Assembly: GCA_014773175.1 (NCBI GenBank)
Contig: VXCM01005867.1
Coordinates: forward strand, 1 to 64,000
Source: Lucifuga dentata
Lineage: Eukaryota; Chordata; Actinopteri; Ophidiiformes; Bythitidae
DNA: 64,000 bases
Reading direction: 5' to 3'
Below are positions 1 to 11,988 of this stretch, one piece after another (within the stretch, counting starts at the first letter, position 1; each line of letters begins with the position of its first letter). The notes under the pieces are model-generated. The model did no database searches. It was not told the DNA's origin and saw only the letters and a program-made list of their open reading frames with translations. Both the position numbers and the translations under genes were made by a program.

Positions 1-182
1 GCCTCCAGCTTCACGGCTTTATCAGCTGATATTAACATGGTGTGTGTACGTGTGTTTGTGTGTTTTGCTCTCCAAACTCCACTGCAGCTCAAAACTGACC
101 TTTGCCCTGTGATACAACATGCAGATCAAATAAAGGCTGCCTCATCCACGCTGGAGCGAGCCTGGATCAATGCTGCTGCTGT

Positions 183-183
<1 letters not shown>

Positions 184-229
<46 letters not shown>
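184..229. repeat. (CA)n microsatellite
   Basis: About 23 uninterrupted CA units. Confidence 0.95.
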
Positions 230-231
<2 letters not shown>

Positions 232-1320
232 CCTGAGACCCCACAGCAGTCACAGAGCAGCATGAGCAGCCCAGCGAGGCTCGCTGACCAGACCGACCCC
301 TTCATTTCAAGTTTTTATTTTTATAGCACATTTCATACGCAAGGTAGTTAAAATAGCATAAATATATTTTAAAAAACAGAAATATAAATATAAACAGGCA
401 TATAAAGGTGATACACATACACAAATTCATAAACACATAAATACCGTGCATACAGCGGGGTCTAAAAGTCTGGGACCGCTGTAAAATGCTTCTATTTTTC
501 ATTCTTTTTGAATTTAACACAAGATTTTTCATTTCAAATGATAAAATCATCTTAACAATTAGAGAGAAATAAAATGTCCATGAATGTCAGAATATCTTAG
601 TATTTGGTACTAATGTCGGAATATGACAGAGTGTGTAAAAACTTTTGTTTGCATTCATAATCGTTAAGTATTTTGTGATATTTAATGAAAAAAATCACTA
701 CAGGAGAGCGATGTTTTAATTTTACGCCTGACTACACCTGAACTTTTCTCTGACAGATATAAAAAACAGCGACATTTAAACAATATTTAGAACTGTCAGT
801 TATGCTTCAACATAATTTGGAAGGATAACTGTGGTACGGTAAGGAAAAGAATGATAAACTTTCTGAGGCTCGGCTGAAGTAAAGCCTTCATAGGAAAAAT
901 GTTTTTGACACCTTCATTAATTTATCCTCTTAAAAACAACATGTCACTTCTTTTTGGTCTTTTTTTAAAAAGATGTCTTGATTCAAAACTGCAGTAATAT
1001 TTCTGTATTTTGAGTTTGATTATAACAAATCGTTCTTTTTAGTCCTTCCAGCTCTGCATGAAGGAAACACGGCCAAGTGAAAAGTCTAAACAGCAATTAT
1101 TGTTATTTTGGAACATTTGACCTCCTACATTGTTTGTTCTTGACTGATAATCTCACTAGTGTGTGAGGCTCCCTGCCAAACAGAGAGCATCATGGGAAAA
1201 AAAAAAAAAAANTGGGAAAAAAAAAAAAAAAGCTGCCACCAGTGTTCCTCTTTACTCTGTTATTTCTACTTTTTTCAGCCTTAATTGATTAGTTCCAGGA
1301 ACACAGGAACAACTTTTGCT

Positions 1321-1339
1321 ACACACACACACACACACA

Positions 1340-1372
<33 letters not shown>
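1321..1372. repeat. (CA)n microsatellite
   Basis: CA run with one TA interruption near 1346. Confidence 0.95.
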
Positions 1373-1798
1373 CGAGCAGCATAATAAGAATTAGCCTGGT
1401 AAAGTAGCTACTTCCATCCTCTGTTCACTTTGTAAAGATGCAAACAGCAGCTTCCTGACTCAGACTCCGCCCTCTCTGCTGCCCCCTGCTGGATGGCCTC
1501 TGCACAGCAGCAGCATTTTGGTTGAAATCCACTCAAATTTGTAGCCATAGATGAATTAAAATATATTAAGATTTGTCTTTTATATATTTTTCATTACTGT
1601 TGTTGATATTATTGTTATTGGTTTATTCTAATTACTGTTTTTTTTTTTTTTNGTTTTTTTTTTTTTTGTTTTTTGAGTGTTGGGACTATGGGTGTAAATT
1701 AACTGTTTAGCTAATGCCGGCACATTTACATTAGCAATATTTTATTGCAAAGTTAATTAATGTGCATTGTCCCATTTAAATAAATAAATACATTTAAA

Positions 1799-2226
1799 TT
1801 CAAATGTTCAGGTGATACAAACACTTTAAAATTCAACCTGCTAACATACATGTCTGAATGCAGAAGAAACGTCTTTTTAAAATTTCTGTGTAAAAGCCAT
1901 CTCTTCCTGACGGAGAAATAATTGTCTTCCATGTTGTTATTCCTTGTTAGACCTTTTAGATAAAGTTAATTCGATGAAAAATTTAATAGATGTTTTGTTT
2001 CCTGTGATGAATTATTTATCTCAGCAGGTTTCAAGTCTCTCCAACTTGATTTTTTAAAGTGTACTGGAATGAACTGAAACCAAAGGGTCTGGAAGGTAGG
2101 AAAAACAAATGTAACATTTACCGCTAAAGTAGTATATTTTAGGAAATGGCATCAGTAACATAACATGTATGAGAGTTGCATATATTGGGCTCAAAAACAT
2201 GCAAAATTACTGGTATGGTCCTTTAA
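1799..2226 (+). mobile_element. TTAA MITE subfamily B, 5'-truncated
   Basis: From the CAAATGTTCAGGTGATACA landmark to the right end CTGGTATGGTCCTTTAA. Its right end abuts the GPCR relic and closes one of its frames. Confidence 0.75.
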
Positions 2227-2807
2227 TGGAAGCAGCTCTGGCTCCTCGGAGGTTTTCTATAGAAGGCAGCATAATGCAGCCTAAATTCAGCAGCCATAAG
2301 ATCCTCCTCAGGCCAACGGGGAACGCTGGCAGCAGATCAAGAGAGGATGTTTGAGAGTCCTGCAGTGCTGAATCAGTCTGAGATCTGGATGCCAGTGAGA
2401 ACAGGAACTCCAGCAGCACGAGAATCCGGATCAGGCGGCAGCTGACCTGTGCAGAGTGAGACGTTCTAAAGCTGCGGGTCTGCTGAGGCCAGCGAGGCCT
2501 CCAGACCCAGCAGGCCCAGAACCAGCAGGCAGGAAAGCTGGTGAGCGTCCAGGATCTGCTGACACAACGCACACTTTCCCTCCTTCACCAGGCCCGCTTC
2601 GGCCTCAGGGCCCAGCGTGGCGAACAGCCACAGCATCCAGCGCAGAAGCAGGAGGCCGTCTGCGAGGGCCAGCTGGCCCAGGAAGACGGTGAAGGGCTTG
2701 GTGGAGATGCGAGGGGAGCGGAGCAACAACAGGGCCTGAAGGCTGGACAGACATCCCACCAGCAGGGGGAGCTCTGTCCCGTGGGGGAACAGCAGCACCG
2801 TAATCAT
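2207..2807 (-). pseudogene. Rhodopsin-family GPCR-like pseudogene (relic)
   Basis: From an ATG at 2807 the minus strand reads a hydrophobic TM1-like stretch (HGTELPLLVGCLSSLQALLL), a basic intracellular loop, then a TM2-like segment with LALADGLLLL, matching the class A pattern LALAD with the conserved Asp. A Cys-containing loop and a TM3-like stretch (LLVLGLLGLEASLA) follow. The frame stops at 2466, but a one-base shift continues the receptor pattern: an ICL2-like PQQTRSFRTSHSAQ, a TM4-like CRLIRILVLLEFLF and a TM5-like LRRILWLLNLGCIM. TM6 and TM7 are absent because the frame runs into the end of a B-type transposon at 2226 and stops there. The open frame also extends upstream to about 2972. 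I infer a decayed receptor, possibly of the P2Y/lysophospholipid group that clusters with CYSLTR1 in vertebrates, but I cannot name it. Alternatives are a gene with an intron at the shift or a sequencing error. Confidence 0.5.
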
Positions 2808-2972
2808 CTTCAGCAGTAAGAACCGGCGCAGCCACCCTCTGCGCGCTGAGAACACGCCTTCCTCAGCTGAACACGACCACAAGCGCGTCTCAGCGAACAC
2901 ATTTAAAACTGTGTTTGACCTGCCGAGATTCACAGCACGGAGGTTAATCCAACATGCAGACTGATGCTGCAT

Positions 2973-4121
2973 TCACATGTTGACGTGAGTGGTAGATGCA
3001 AACCGGATGTTCAGTTCTTTTCTATGAGAGGATGACAGGAAACTCCACTGCCGCTGGCAGTGAGTCAAAAGTTAAAATTTTCCAACTTTTTCCTCTGAAA
3101 TTACGAACCAGATGTTGGTTTTATCGTGGAAATCCATTTTTCTTAAATAAATTCCACCTTGAGGTGAGACTGAGTTTTCTTTGTTCTTTANTCGTGGAAA
3201 TCCATTTTTCTTAAATAAATTCCACCTTGAGGTGAGACTGAGTTTTCTTTGTTCTTTATTCATTCTCAAGAAAGGGCACACATGCATCAAGGAAGTCAGT
3301 GATGAGTGTGCGCAGGCACCAAAGTGTGTATTTTATAGCAACAGTGCATGTGACCGCGAGTCGTGAGCACTCCTTAGGGATACCTGGATGGTACCAGCTC
3401 CCTGGTTAGATCAAAGGTTCTCGAGACATCACCTCCTCACGCTGTCCGTTTACTCAAAACCGTGGAAGGGAGTGACATCTGTGGTTTGGAATTTAAACAA
3501 GTTTCTGTCTCACGGCTCGCAGGCAGGCACAGAGAGGGTATCTGCAAAATGTAAAGCTGAGTGTATAAAAACAAGTTATGAAAGCAAGTATAACATAAAT
3601 GATATTTTCTACCACAGATTTATTCTTGGGTTGAAGATGGAGAGCGAGAGACTCGTGTAGATGAACTAGTTTTACATGATGTTTATGAATTATGCTGAAT
3701 TAAATTAAGCAGGTGATCAAACTAACTTGTTCAAAGTCTGAAATTTCACCTGAATTTCTCTTCATCCATCCTCAGAATTAGCCAATAAAATTCTCTCAGC
3801 AATTTGCCTCCTGAAAAATGGGATGAAACCACGTCTGCGTGTCGGCCTTTTCGGTCGGTTCTTTAAACGAGCGTATAAAACCATGGCAACGGTTCCACAT
3901 CTACCGTCATCATCTGCCGCTAACGGTCATGGTGATTCCACGATAACGACCGATAGTCAACGTGTGAATCCAGCATAAGACTAAACAACAACTATAACAA
4001 TGATAATCAGATTTGTTTCTTTTGTTACAATAAACATTATGAAAATAGGCCAATATTTTTAACTGTTTAACTACATTTTCCAGCGGTTGCTAGGTGTTGG
4101 TAGGCAATTACCGATTTCAGA
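2973..4121. other. No gene seen
   Basis: Unique-looking sequence containing the duplicated join at 3191. Short frames lack splice or family support. Confidence 0.5.
3124..3258. other. Assembly join: 67-bp duplicated flanks around N3191
   Basis: 3124-3190 is repeated exactly at 3192-3258 on either side of a single N. This is best read as an unmerged contig overlap. Confidence 0.9.
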
Positions 4122-4306
4122 CATTTCAAGTCTCTACAGGTTGATTTTCATAACGTGCTAGAATGAATGAAACCAATGGCACTTTGGAAGGCAGGAAAAA
4201 CAATTCTAATATTTACTGTTCCAGTAATATGTTTTAGGAAATGGTTGTCAGGAACGTAACGTGTACATAGGCTCAAACATGCAAAACTACCGGTCTGGTC
4301 CTTTAA
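4122..4306 (+). mobile_element. TTAA MITE subfamily B, right-end fragment
   Basis: Landmarks TTTCAAGTCTCTACAGGTTG, GGAAGGCAGGAAAAACAATT and the end CCGGTCTGGTCCTTTAA. Confidence 0.75.
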
Positions 4307-4347
4307 GTCTGAGTTTCTTCCAAAACAGTATAGAAGCCAAATTATGG

Positions 4348-4421
4348 AGAGGATTAGGGCCACTTGAAAAAAAAAAAAGAATTCTGAGATTAAAGTCAGA
4401 AATCTGAGAAAAAAGCCAGAC

Positions 4422-4453
<32 letters not shown>

Positions 4454-4563
4454 GTCAGAATTTATGACTTTTTTTCTCAGACTTTTGACTTTAATCTCAG
4501 AACTCTTCTTTTTTTTTTTTTTTTTNTTTTTTTTTTTTTTGTTTAAGTGGCCCTAATCCTCTC
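4348..4563. mobile_element. Foldback MITE with perfect 18-bp inverted ends
   Basis: AGAGGATTAGGGCCACTT at 4348 and its reverse complement at 4546-4563 enclose mirrored A and T runs and a central (ATA)n. The whole unit can fold on itself. The N at 4526 lies in the T-run. Confidence 0.75.
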
Positions 4564-5124
4564 TTCCCTACCAAATTGATAATTCAGAACTGATGATTTG
4601 ATGTACCTGTCCAGTAGATCAGACTTAAACTGGGAAATAAATCATATTTGACTCACCTGTGTGATGACAGGAAGTTGAGGTTAAAGGTCATTCTCTGGTT
4701 TTGCCAGGATGGTACTGCTGCCTTCATAACCTGGTGAAAGATGAAAGCATCAGGAGTCGTTCTTTGTTCGGCTTTTTATCGGCTCAGGATGGAAAAATCA
4801 CCTCGTCTCACCTGGAGGACATCCAGACTGTGGCTGATTCACGTACGCGTGGAATCTGTGTCTGAGGGCTTTCCCTGCGTTGATGCCATCATCTAAACCT
4901 GCCTGTTTTATCATGACCATGTTGGGTATGAAAGCCAGAGAGGGAATTGCACAAATTCCTTACATAAATCCAGGCAGGATCTTATTAACCCTTTAGAGTC
5001 TAAAGTCAGAGATGCATTGGTCCAGATTCATAAACCGTAGCACATGATTTACCACATTTACCATAAATTCATGGTGTAACCACATTCCCTCATTCATAAA
5101 CGCTTGTTAGCAACATAATTTAGT

Positions 5125-5259
5125 GTTAGCCTTAAAGAGGTGTTATTGTGATATTTCCTTATTTACATGTGGCGGTAGCTATTCATAAAACNGTTAGCCT
5201 TAAAGAGGTGTTATTGTGATATTTCCTTATTTACATGTGGCGGTAGCTATTCATAAAAC
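5125..5259. other. Assembly join: 67-bp duplicated flanks around N5192
   Basis: 5125-5191 equals 5193-5259 exactly. Confidence 0.9.
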
Positions 5260-5606
5260 AAAGCCACACACTAACATTAAGACCTGCTTCAGGCCGCTGG
5301 TAAATTTCAGCAATATGAAATCTGGGCGATGTTTAAAACTTTATTTGCCTCACATGTGTTACAGATCAATAACTTTGATAGATAAATTCACTCAGCTGAT
5401 CAGTTTTTAAATGGTGAGTTTTGATCTGATCTCACACATGTTCTTTTAGTGCTCTGCTTCACCTGCTGCGCTGCATGTCTGCGTTCCTCACACACACACA
5501 CACACACACACACCCCGCAAGATCACACACTAGAGAGTTTAAAATACACGTTTTCCTGTTATTTTAGCATCAGTCTTTTAAACGAGGAGCTCTAAAGCAG
5601 AATGTA

Positions 5607-5741
5607 TGTTTAAACCAGATGAATCAGGATAAATGGTGGCTGGTAAACATGCAGCAGCTCATTAACACGCTGGNTGTTTAAACCAGATGAATCAGGATAA
5701 ATGGTGGCTGGTAAACATGCAGCAGCTCATTAACACGCTGG
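5607..5741. other. Assembly join: 67-bp duplicated flanks around N5674
   Basis: 5607-5673 equals 5675-5741 exactly. Confidence 0.9.
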
Positions 5742-5835
5742 TCTTCATCGGCTTTTACCTGTCACACCTCACAGCAACGCTGCCTTCAGGTGACAGCAGA
5801 GCAATGACTATCAGGAGAAGTTTTATGAATGAGCT

Positions 5836-7108
5836 TCAATTGTCACAGTGCACATTAAGGCAACGATACACGCCTTATCGCCGTTTTTATATATATATAT
5901 ATATATCTGAGCCTTTGCTGATTTTTGGAGACTTTCCTTCATTTTCTGAAATATTCTACAATCAAGCAGAAAATTGACAATTTTTTAAAGATTTATTCTA
6001 GACTTTTTTTTTTTTTTTTTTTNTTTTTTTTTTTTTTTTTTCCAATTCTTTCAGATTGCATTTTTTTTTTCCAAGAATGAATAATTTTTTAGAAAAATAT
6101 TTGAGACTCAAGCAGATTAAACATATACAGATTAAAATGGATATTTGTTTGTGTTTAATTTGGGCCAGTAAAAAGTGAAAATCATGGGGCATTTCTTTTA
6201 TTCATAAATGAATAGAAAGCTGATGAATCGATAATAAGATCTTGTAAAACTGACCACAGACATGTTATGATTCTGTGTAATATTATTTTAGTAAGTGATG
6301 CAGTCGGGTTTTGAAAAGCATCTTCAGCTGCACCTCAGTCTGAAACATCCAGGATGTGAAAAATTGCTGTCAGGTATCTGTAAATCACGTTAAACCTGCA
6401 GGAGGAAACCACAGGTTAGCAGTCCTGACATCATCTTATCTCTGAGCTGTGAGAATCTTTGTCAAAATGCTGAAACGAGCAGTAAATTTCAGCAAAATGA
6501 CCTACATAAACATCCTCCCAGCATCAAAAGCCTGTAACCGAGCCAAAGCCAAATCTTCAGTTCAACCCCACCAACGACTTTTTCCATTTAAACCAACCGT
6601 AAACCAATGTGTATTTTGTGTGTTTGCTAGGTAACGTCTGTAAAAACACAGAAATGATGAAATGATCCGGTGATGTCTGATGCCTTTTAGCTCAGTGTGG
6701 AACAGCTGCTCTCGTGTCTCTGGAAGTGCAAGAAGTACAGAAGGAGCTGCTGGATGCAGTTCAAATATTCTGAGTGTATCTGCTCCCAGTAAACAAAGGG
6801 AACGTTGGAAGCAGCACTTTCTCACATTTATTTTCCAGTTTTTCAATATTCCTCCATTTGTGTCCATATACTTCCTTGTTGAGGCTACTTCCCACTCCTG
6901 GCTTGAGGATAATCTGGATGTTGTGCATTTCCTCTGGAGTCCACAGCACTTTGTTTCCACCAAAGTCAATCCAAATTGCAATTTTAATCTAGATACGAAT
7001 CTGGATCCAAATTAAATGGTTGTCAAGTAACAAATATCACTAGAAACATGCAACAACCACTAAAGTGTAACTGAGAAGATCAGTAGCATGCAAACGGTTT
7101 TGACATAC
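5836..7108. other. No gene seen: AT-rich, one homopolymer join
   Basis: Contains a (TA) run near 5890 and a T-run with N at 6023. Overlapping short frames at 6560-7015 on both strands have no recognisable product. Confidence 0.5.
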
Positions 7109-7416
7109 TGGGTCCTATTCATAAAAAATCTTGTTGAGTACGCATCGTCGCACTAAATAAGCACCATGATAACTGAAGCTAATTCATAAATCTTCTTGTA
7201 CGTTAATCAGGCACCAGCGTCACATTAAGGTTGCATTGTTGTCAGGTGTGTCTCAGGTAAACACAATGGAGACCAGTGTGTTAATGAGCTGCTTCATATT
7301 TAGGAGTCACGATTTTTCCTGATTCATCTGGTTTTAAAGGACATTGACACGTTAAATCAGCAAAAGAAGCAAAAATTCTGCTTTAGAGCTCCACATTTTA
7401 AAAGAGTGACACTAAT

Positions 7417-7992
7417 TTAAAGAACCATACCACCCATTTTGCATGTTTGAGCCTAATATATTCATTTTTCATATATGTTGAGTTACTGACAATCATTTCC
7501 CAAAGGATAAAACCGTATTTCAGCTTTCCTGATATTTTGCTAAATCTCTTAATCTTTCAAAATCAAATATTCAAGTGATACACCCACCTTAAAAATCCAT
7601 GTTTCTCCTGCTAATAGTTACACAGCCTTATGAAGTCACGGTCCTTTAAATTTTTCCATAAACGCAGGTCTTCTTTTGGGACTATATTCCCCGGTGGAGG
7701 CATACATTCACTCCACGCTTTTTATTGAGCTTAAACACTAAAATTACATAACTTCTAAAAAAACCTGAATACACGTCTTGTTGGTGATGATGGATTACCT
7801 ATCCCAAGAACGTTTACAGTATCAACAAGTTGATTTTAATAGCAGAATGAACTGAAACCAATGGAGGTCTGGAAGGTAGGAAAAACATTTTTAATTCACC
7901 ATTCCAGTAGTATGCTTTGGAAATGATTGTCAGAAGCGTTACATGTATGAAAATTGAATATATTAGGCAAAATGGCTGGTATGGTCCTTTAA
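7417..7992 (+). mobile_element. TTAA-flanked MITE, subfamily A, copy 1
   Basis: TTAAAGAACCATACCACCC at the left mirrors GGCTGGTATGGTCCTTTAA at the right; each end has an inverted repeat of tens of bases. It is inserted inside the minus-strand copy of the family C repeat. No transposase. Confidence 0.85.
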
Positions 7993-8043
7993 CAGATAAA
8001 CATGCATATTAACCTCGTATGACCGTCTGCGCCATGGGGGCTG

Positions 8044-8051
<8 letters not shown>

Positions 8052-8106
<55 letters not shown>
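8052..8106. repeat. (GT)n microsatellite
   Basis: About 27 GT units, internal to family C copy 2. Confidence 0.95.
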
Positions 8107-8109
<3 letters not shown>

Positions 8110-8815
8110 AAGAAGTGCACAGCGCAGCAGATGAGGCTTTATGAATAATCTCAGCACCACGAGAATGTGTGAGATCGGATTAAAACTCACCATTTTAAAA
8201 CTGAATGATCAGCTGAGTGTTTTTATCTATCAAATTTATTGATCATTAACACAGGAAAGTACGGTTTGAAACATCATCAGATTTCATATCGCTGAAATTT
8301 ATGACCAGAATAAAACGGGTTTTAATTTTAATGTGATGTGTTTTTTATGAATTGCTTCCCTGACATGTAAATAAGGAAATACTATAGTAACGCCTCTTTC
8401 AAGGAAAATGATAAGAGATGCCAGTAACGTGGGGGAACATGGGCGCGTGATAATATTTCCCCATATCAACACGGTAAATGATGCGCTGTTTAATCTGTCC
8501 ACTTGTATCTTTAGTAGCTGCAGAGATAAAGTCACAAAATATTATGTTTATTTTTGCCATTTCTGTCGCTTTTGCACCATTTTAGTATTAGAACAGTTAC
8601 ATGAAAACCACCGTTATGGTCCTTTACATTCTGAGTCTTAGCAAACATTCATGTTTCAGACCCACCCACTACAATTACAATCCACAAAGCAGCAGAACGT
8701 CTAATGAAATCGACCGTCTGACTTCTTTAGAAACAAACAGGCGGCACGTTTCCTGGAAGCTCTTCGCCTGGCTTTACTTTTGTTCTTCTTATTTGTGAGT
8801 TTCCTGAACTGCTGA

Positions 8816-9433
8816 TTAAAGGAGCATCCTGGTGATTTTGCATGTTTGACCCCAAAAAATACATTCCATACCAATCATTTCAAATCATACTACTGGAGTG
8901 GTGTATTTTAGACTGTTTTTTCAGTTTTTCCCACCTTCCAGGCAGCCATTGCTTTCCATTCACCCCAACACACTATAAAAATCAACCTGTAGAGTCTTGA
9001 AACGTTCTTGAGATAAATAATTCATCACATCTTTCTTATTTTTGCTGAAGTAACTTAATTTAACTGATCTAACACGGAGCTGCATGAAGAAAATGTATGT
9101 CTCCGCCAGGGAATATAGTCCCAGGAGAAGATGGATTTTACCAAGAAATTAAAANAGAAAATGTATGTCTCCGCCAGGGAATATAGTCCCAGGAGAAGAT
9201 GGATTTTACCAAGAAATTAAAAACGTCCATGCCCTCTACAATTGAATATACATTTTAGCAGGTGAAACATTGAGTTTTAAGATGTGTGTATCACCTGAAC
9301 ATTTGATTTTGAAAGATTAGAGAATTTGTTAAAATAACAGGAAAACTAAAATACAGTTTTATGTTTTGGTTTGTTTTATGTTTTAGTATTTATTTGGGCT
9401 CAAACATACAAAATCACTGACATGGTCCTTTAA
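8816..9433 (-). mobile_element. TTAA MITE subfamily B, near full length
   Basis: TTAAAGGAGCATCCTGGTGA at one end and ACTGACATGGTCCTTTAA at the other. It includes the N at 9155 with its 67-bp duplicated flank. Its distal part is amplified in the 807-bp tandem array. Confidence 0.85.
9088..9222. other. Assembly join: 67-bp duplicated flanks around N9155
   Basis: 9088-9154 equals 9156-9222, inside a B-type MITE. Confidence 0.9.
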
Positions 9434-11922
9434 GTGGCTGATGAATGTGGTTTCCATCTCATATTTTTCAGTCTGAATAAGTACCTAATCACTTTCTTTT
9501 CAATCATCAATCAATTTGTTTACAATAAATATTATGAGTGGGAGCTTGATGGAAAGCAGCGTCAGAGATGCACTTTAAACAGCCTCAGAAGCATCACAAC
9601 ACTTCCTGCAGAATCCTGCTCCTGCCATTATTCTTCTAAATGTACTTAATGCATCATTCAGCTAATAGATTAATGATTCCCTGATCATGTATGATACTCC
9701 TGAGGGCGCGGCGTGTTGAATGTTTGACTTTGCATGGCTCTTGAGCTTCTGAGGAATTTTGCTCTGCCTTGCCATTGGACAGGTTTTTCCACTTCCAAAG
9801 GAGTTTTCCATTTGTGCTGCAGCATCCACGCCTCCATTTAAGTATAAATCAATCTCAGTATAAATTAGGAGGCGCTGAGAGGTTTCCATGTCCGTGCAAA
9901 GGACATGGAGTGAAGCATGTTTTTAGATCAGACCTTACAGACTTGCATCTTAACATCAAACATCACTTGATACACGTTACATTAATGTAAGGCCTACACC
10001 AGGCATTGGTGGCCTGCGGGCCAAATGCGGCCCATGGTTCCTATCTATCAGGCCCTCAGATGACTTCTCCAAAACATTGAGTTTTAAGATGTGTGTATCA
10101 CCTGAACATTTGATTTTGAAAGATTAGAGAATTTGTTAAAATAACAGGAAAACTAAAATACAGTTTTATGTTTTGGTTTATTTTATGTTTTAGTATTTAT
10201 TTGGGCTCAAACATACAAAATCACTGACATGGTCCTTTAAGTGGCTGATGAATGTGGTTTCCATCTCATATTTTTCAGTCTGAATAAGTACCTAATCACT
10301 TTCTTATCAATCATCAATCAATTTGTTTACAATAAATGTTATGAGTGGGAGCTTGATGGAAAGCAGCGTCAGAGATGCACTTTAAACAGCCTCAGAAGCA
10401 TCACAACACTTCCTGCAGAATCCTGCTCCTGCCATTATTCTTCTAAATGTACTTAATGCATCATTCAGCTAATAGATTAATGATTCCCTGATCATGTATG
10501 ATACTCCTGAGGGCGCGGCGTGTTGAATGTTTGACTTTGCATGGCTCTTGAGCTTCTGAGGAATTTTGCTCTGCCTTGCCATTGGACAGGCTTTTCCACT
10601 TCCAAAGGAGTTTTCCATTTGTGCTGCAGCATCCACGCCTCCATTTAAGTATAAATCAATCTCAGTATAAATTAGGAGGCGCTGAGAGGTTTCCATGTCC
10701 GTGCAAAGGACATGGAGTGAAGCATGTTTTTAGATCAGACCTTACAGACTTGCATCTTAACATCAAACATCACTTGATACACGTTACATTAATGTAAGGC
10801 CTACACCAGGCATTGGTGGCCTGCGGGCCAAATGCGGCCCATGGTTCCTATCTATCAGGCCCTCAGATGACTTCTCCAAAACATTGAGTTTTAAGATGTG
10901 TGTATCACCTGAACATTTGATTTTGAAAGATTAGAGAATTTGTTAAAATAACAGGAAAACTAAAATACAGTTTTATGTTTTGGTTTATTTTATGTTTTAG
11001 TATTTATTTGGGCTCAAACATACAAAATCACTGACATGGTCCTTTAAGTGGCTGATGAATGTGGTTTCCATCTCATATTTTTCAGTCTGAATAAGTACCT
11101 AATCACTTTCTTATCAATCATCAATCAATTTGTTTACAATAAATGTTATGAGTGGGAGCTTGATGGAAAGCAGCGTCAGAGATGCACTTTAAACAGCCTC
11201 AGAAGCATCACAACACTTCCTGCAGAATCCTGCTCCTGCCATTATTCTTCTAAATGTACTTAATGCATCATTCAGCTAATAGATTAATGATTCCCTGATC
11301 ATGTATGATACTCCTGAGGGCGCGGCGTGTTGAATGTTTGACTTTGCATGGCTCTTGAGCTTCTGAGGAATTTTGCTCTGCCTTGCCATTGGACAGGTTT
11401 TTCCACTTCCAAAGGAGTTTTCCATTTGTGCTGCAGCATCCACGCCTCCATTTAAGTATAAATCAATCTCAGTATAAATTAGGAGGCGCTGAGAGGTTTC
11501 CATGTCCGTGCAAAGGACATGGAGTGAAGCATGTTTTTAGATCAGACCTTACAGACTTGCATCTTAACATCAAACATCACTTGATACACGTTACATTAAT
11601 GTAAGGCCTACACCAGGCATTGGTGGCCTGCGGGCCAAATGCGGCCCATGGTTCCTATCTATCAGGCCCTCAGATGACTTCTCCAAAACATTGAGTTTTA
11701 AGATGTGTGTATCACCTGAACATTTGATTTTGAAAGATTAGAGAATTTGTTAAGGACATGGAGTGAAGCATGTTTTTAGATCAGACCTTACAGACTTGCA
11801 TCTTAACATCAAACATCATTTGATACACGTTACATTAATGTAAGGCCTACACCAGGCATTGGTGGCCTGCGGGCCAAATGTGGCCCATGGTTCCTATCTA
11901 TCAGGCCCTCAGATGACTTCTC

Positions 11923-11924
<2 letters not shown>
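9268..11924. repeat. Tandem triplication of an 807-bp unit plus a partial fourth copy
   Basis: Three consecutive units start at 9268, 10075 and 10882, exactly 807 bp apart and nearly identical (for example GCGGCCC and CATCACTTG shared). A fourth begins at 11689 but has an internal deletion at about 11753, joining GAATTTGTTAA to GGACATGGAG, and ends at the poly-A at 11925. Each unit contains the right half of a B-type element (to 9433 in copy 1), about 550 bp of unassigned sequence and the first roughly 80 bp of a hAT-like element. The junction CTCCAAAA/CATTGAG lies inside the hAT A-run. Small ORFs recur in each copy only because of the duplication. Confidence 0.95.

Positions 11925-11988
<64 letters not shown>

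Larger units (their letters stand above)
1..1798. other. No gene seen: microsatellites and AT-rich sequence
   Basis: Holds CA repeats, homopolymer joins with N at 1212 and 1652, and near 452 the phrase CAGCGGGGTCTAAAAGTCTG, which resembles a Tc1-type end. No frame is supported as coding. Confidence 0.6.
5019..5835 (+). repeat. Family C repeat with internal CA microsatellite, copy 1
   Basis: The block is repeated in inverse orientation at 7109-8495. Shared phrases include TATTTCCTTATTTACATGTG, CTCAGCTGATCAGTTTTTAA, and GAGCTCTAAAGCAGAATGTA near the right part. Both ends carry ATTCATAAA-type inverted termini. Both copies have a CA/GT run at the same internal place (5489-5514 here). It contains two assembly joins (N at 5192 and 5674). 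Confidence 0.7.
7109..8495 (-). repeat. Family C repeat, copy 2, interrupted by an A-type MITE
   Basis: The reverse counterpart of 5019-5835 occupies 7109-7416 and about 7993-8495, with the A element at 7417-7992 between. Its internal GT run (8052-8106) corresponds to the CA run of copy 1. Confidence 0.7.

Noticed and set aside
3124..3258. Direct repeats around N positions as biological duplications or CRISPR-like repeats
   Set aside because: The fixed 67-bp length at six unrelated sites and the single N between copies indicate assembly overlaps.
9434..11604. Small ORFs of 71, 75 and 73 aa conserved three times
   Set aside because: Identity reflects the recent tandem duplication, and no codon-type divergence is visible between copies.
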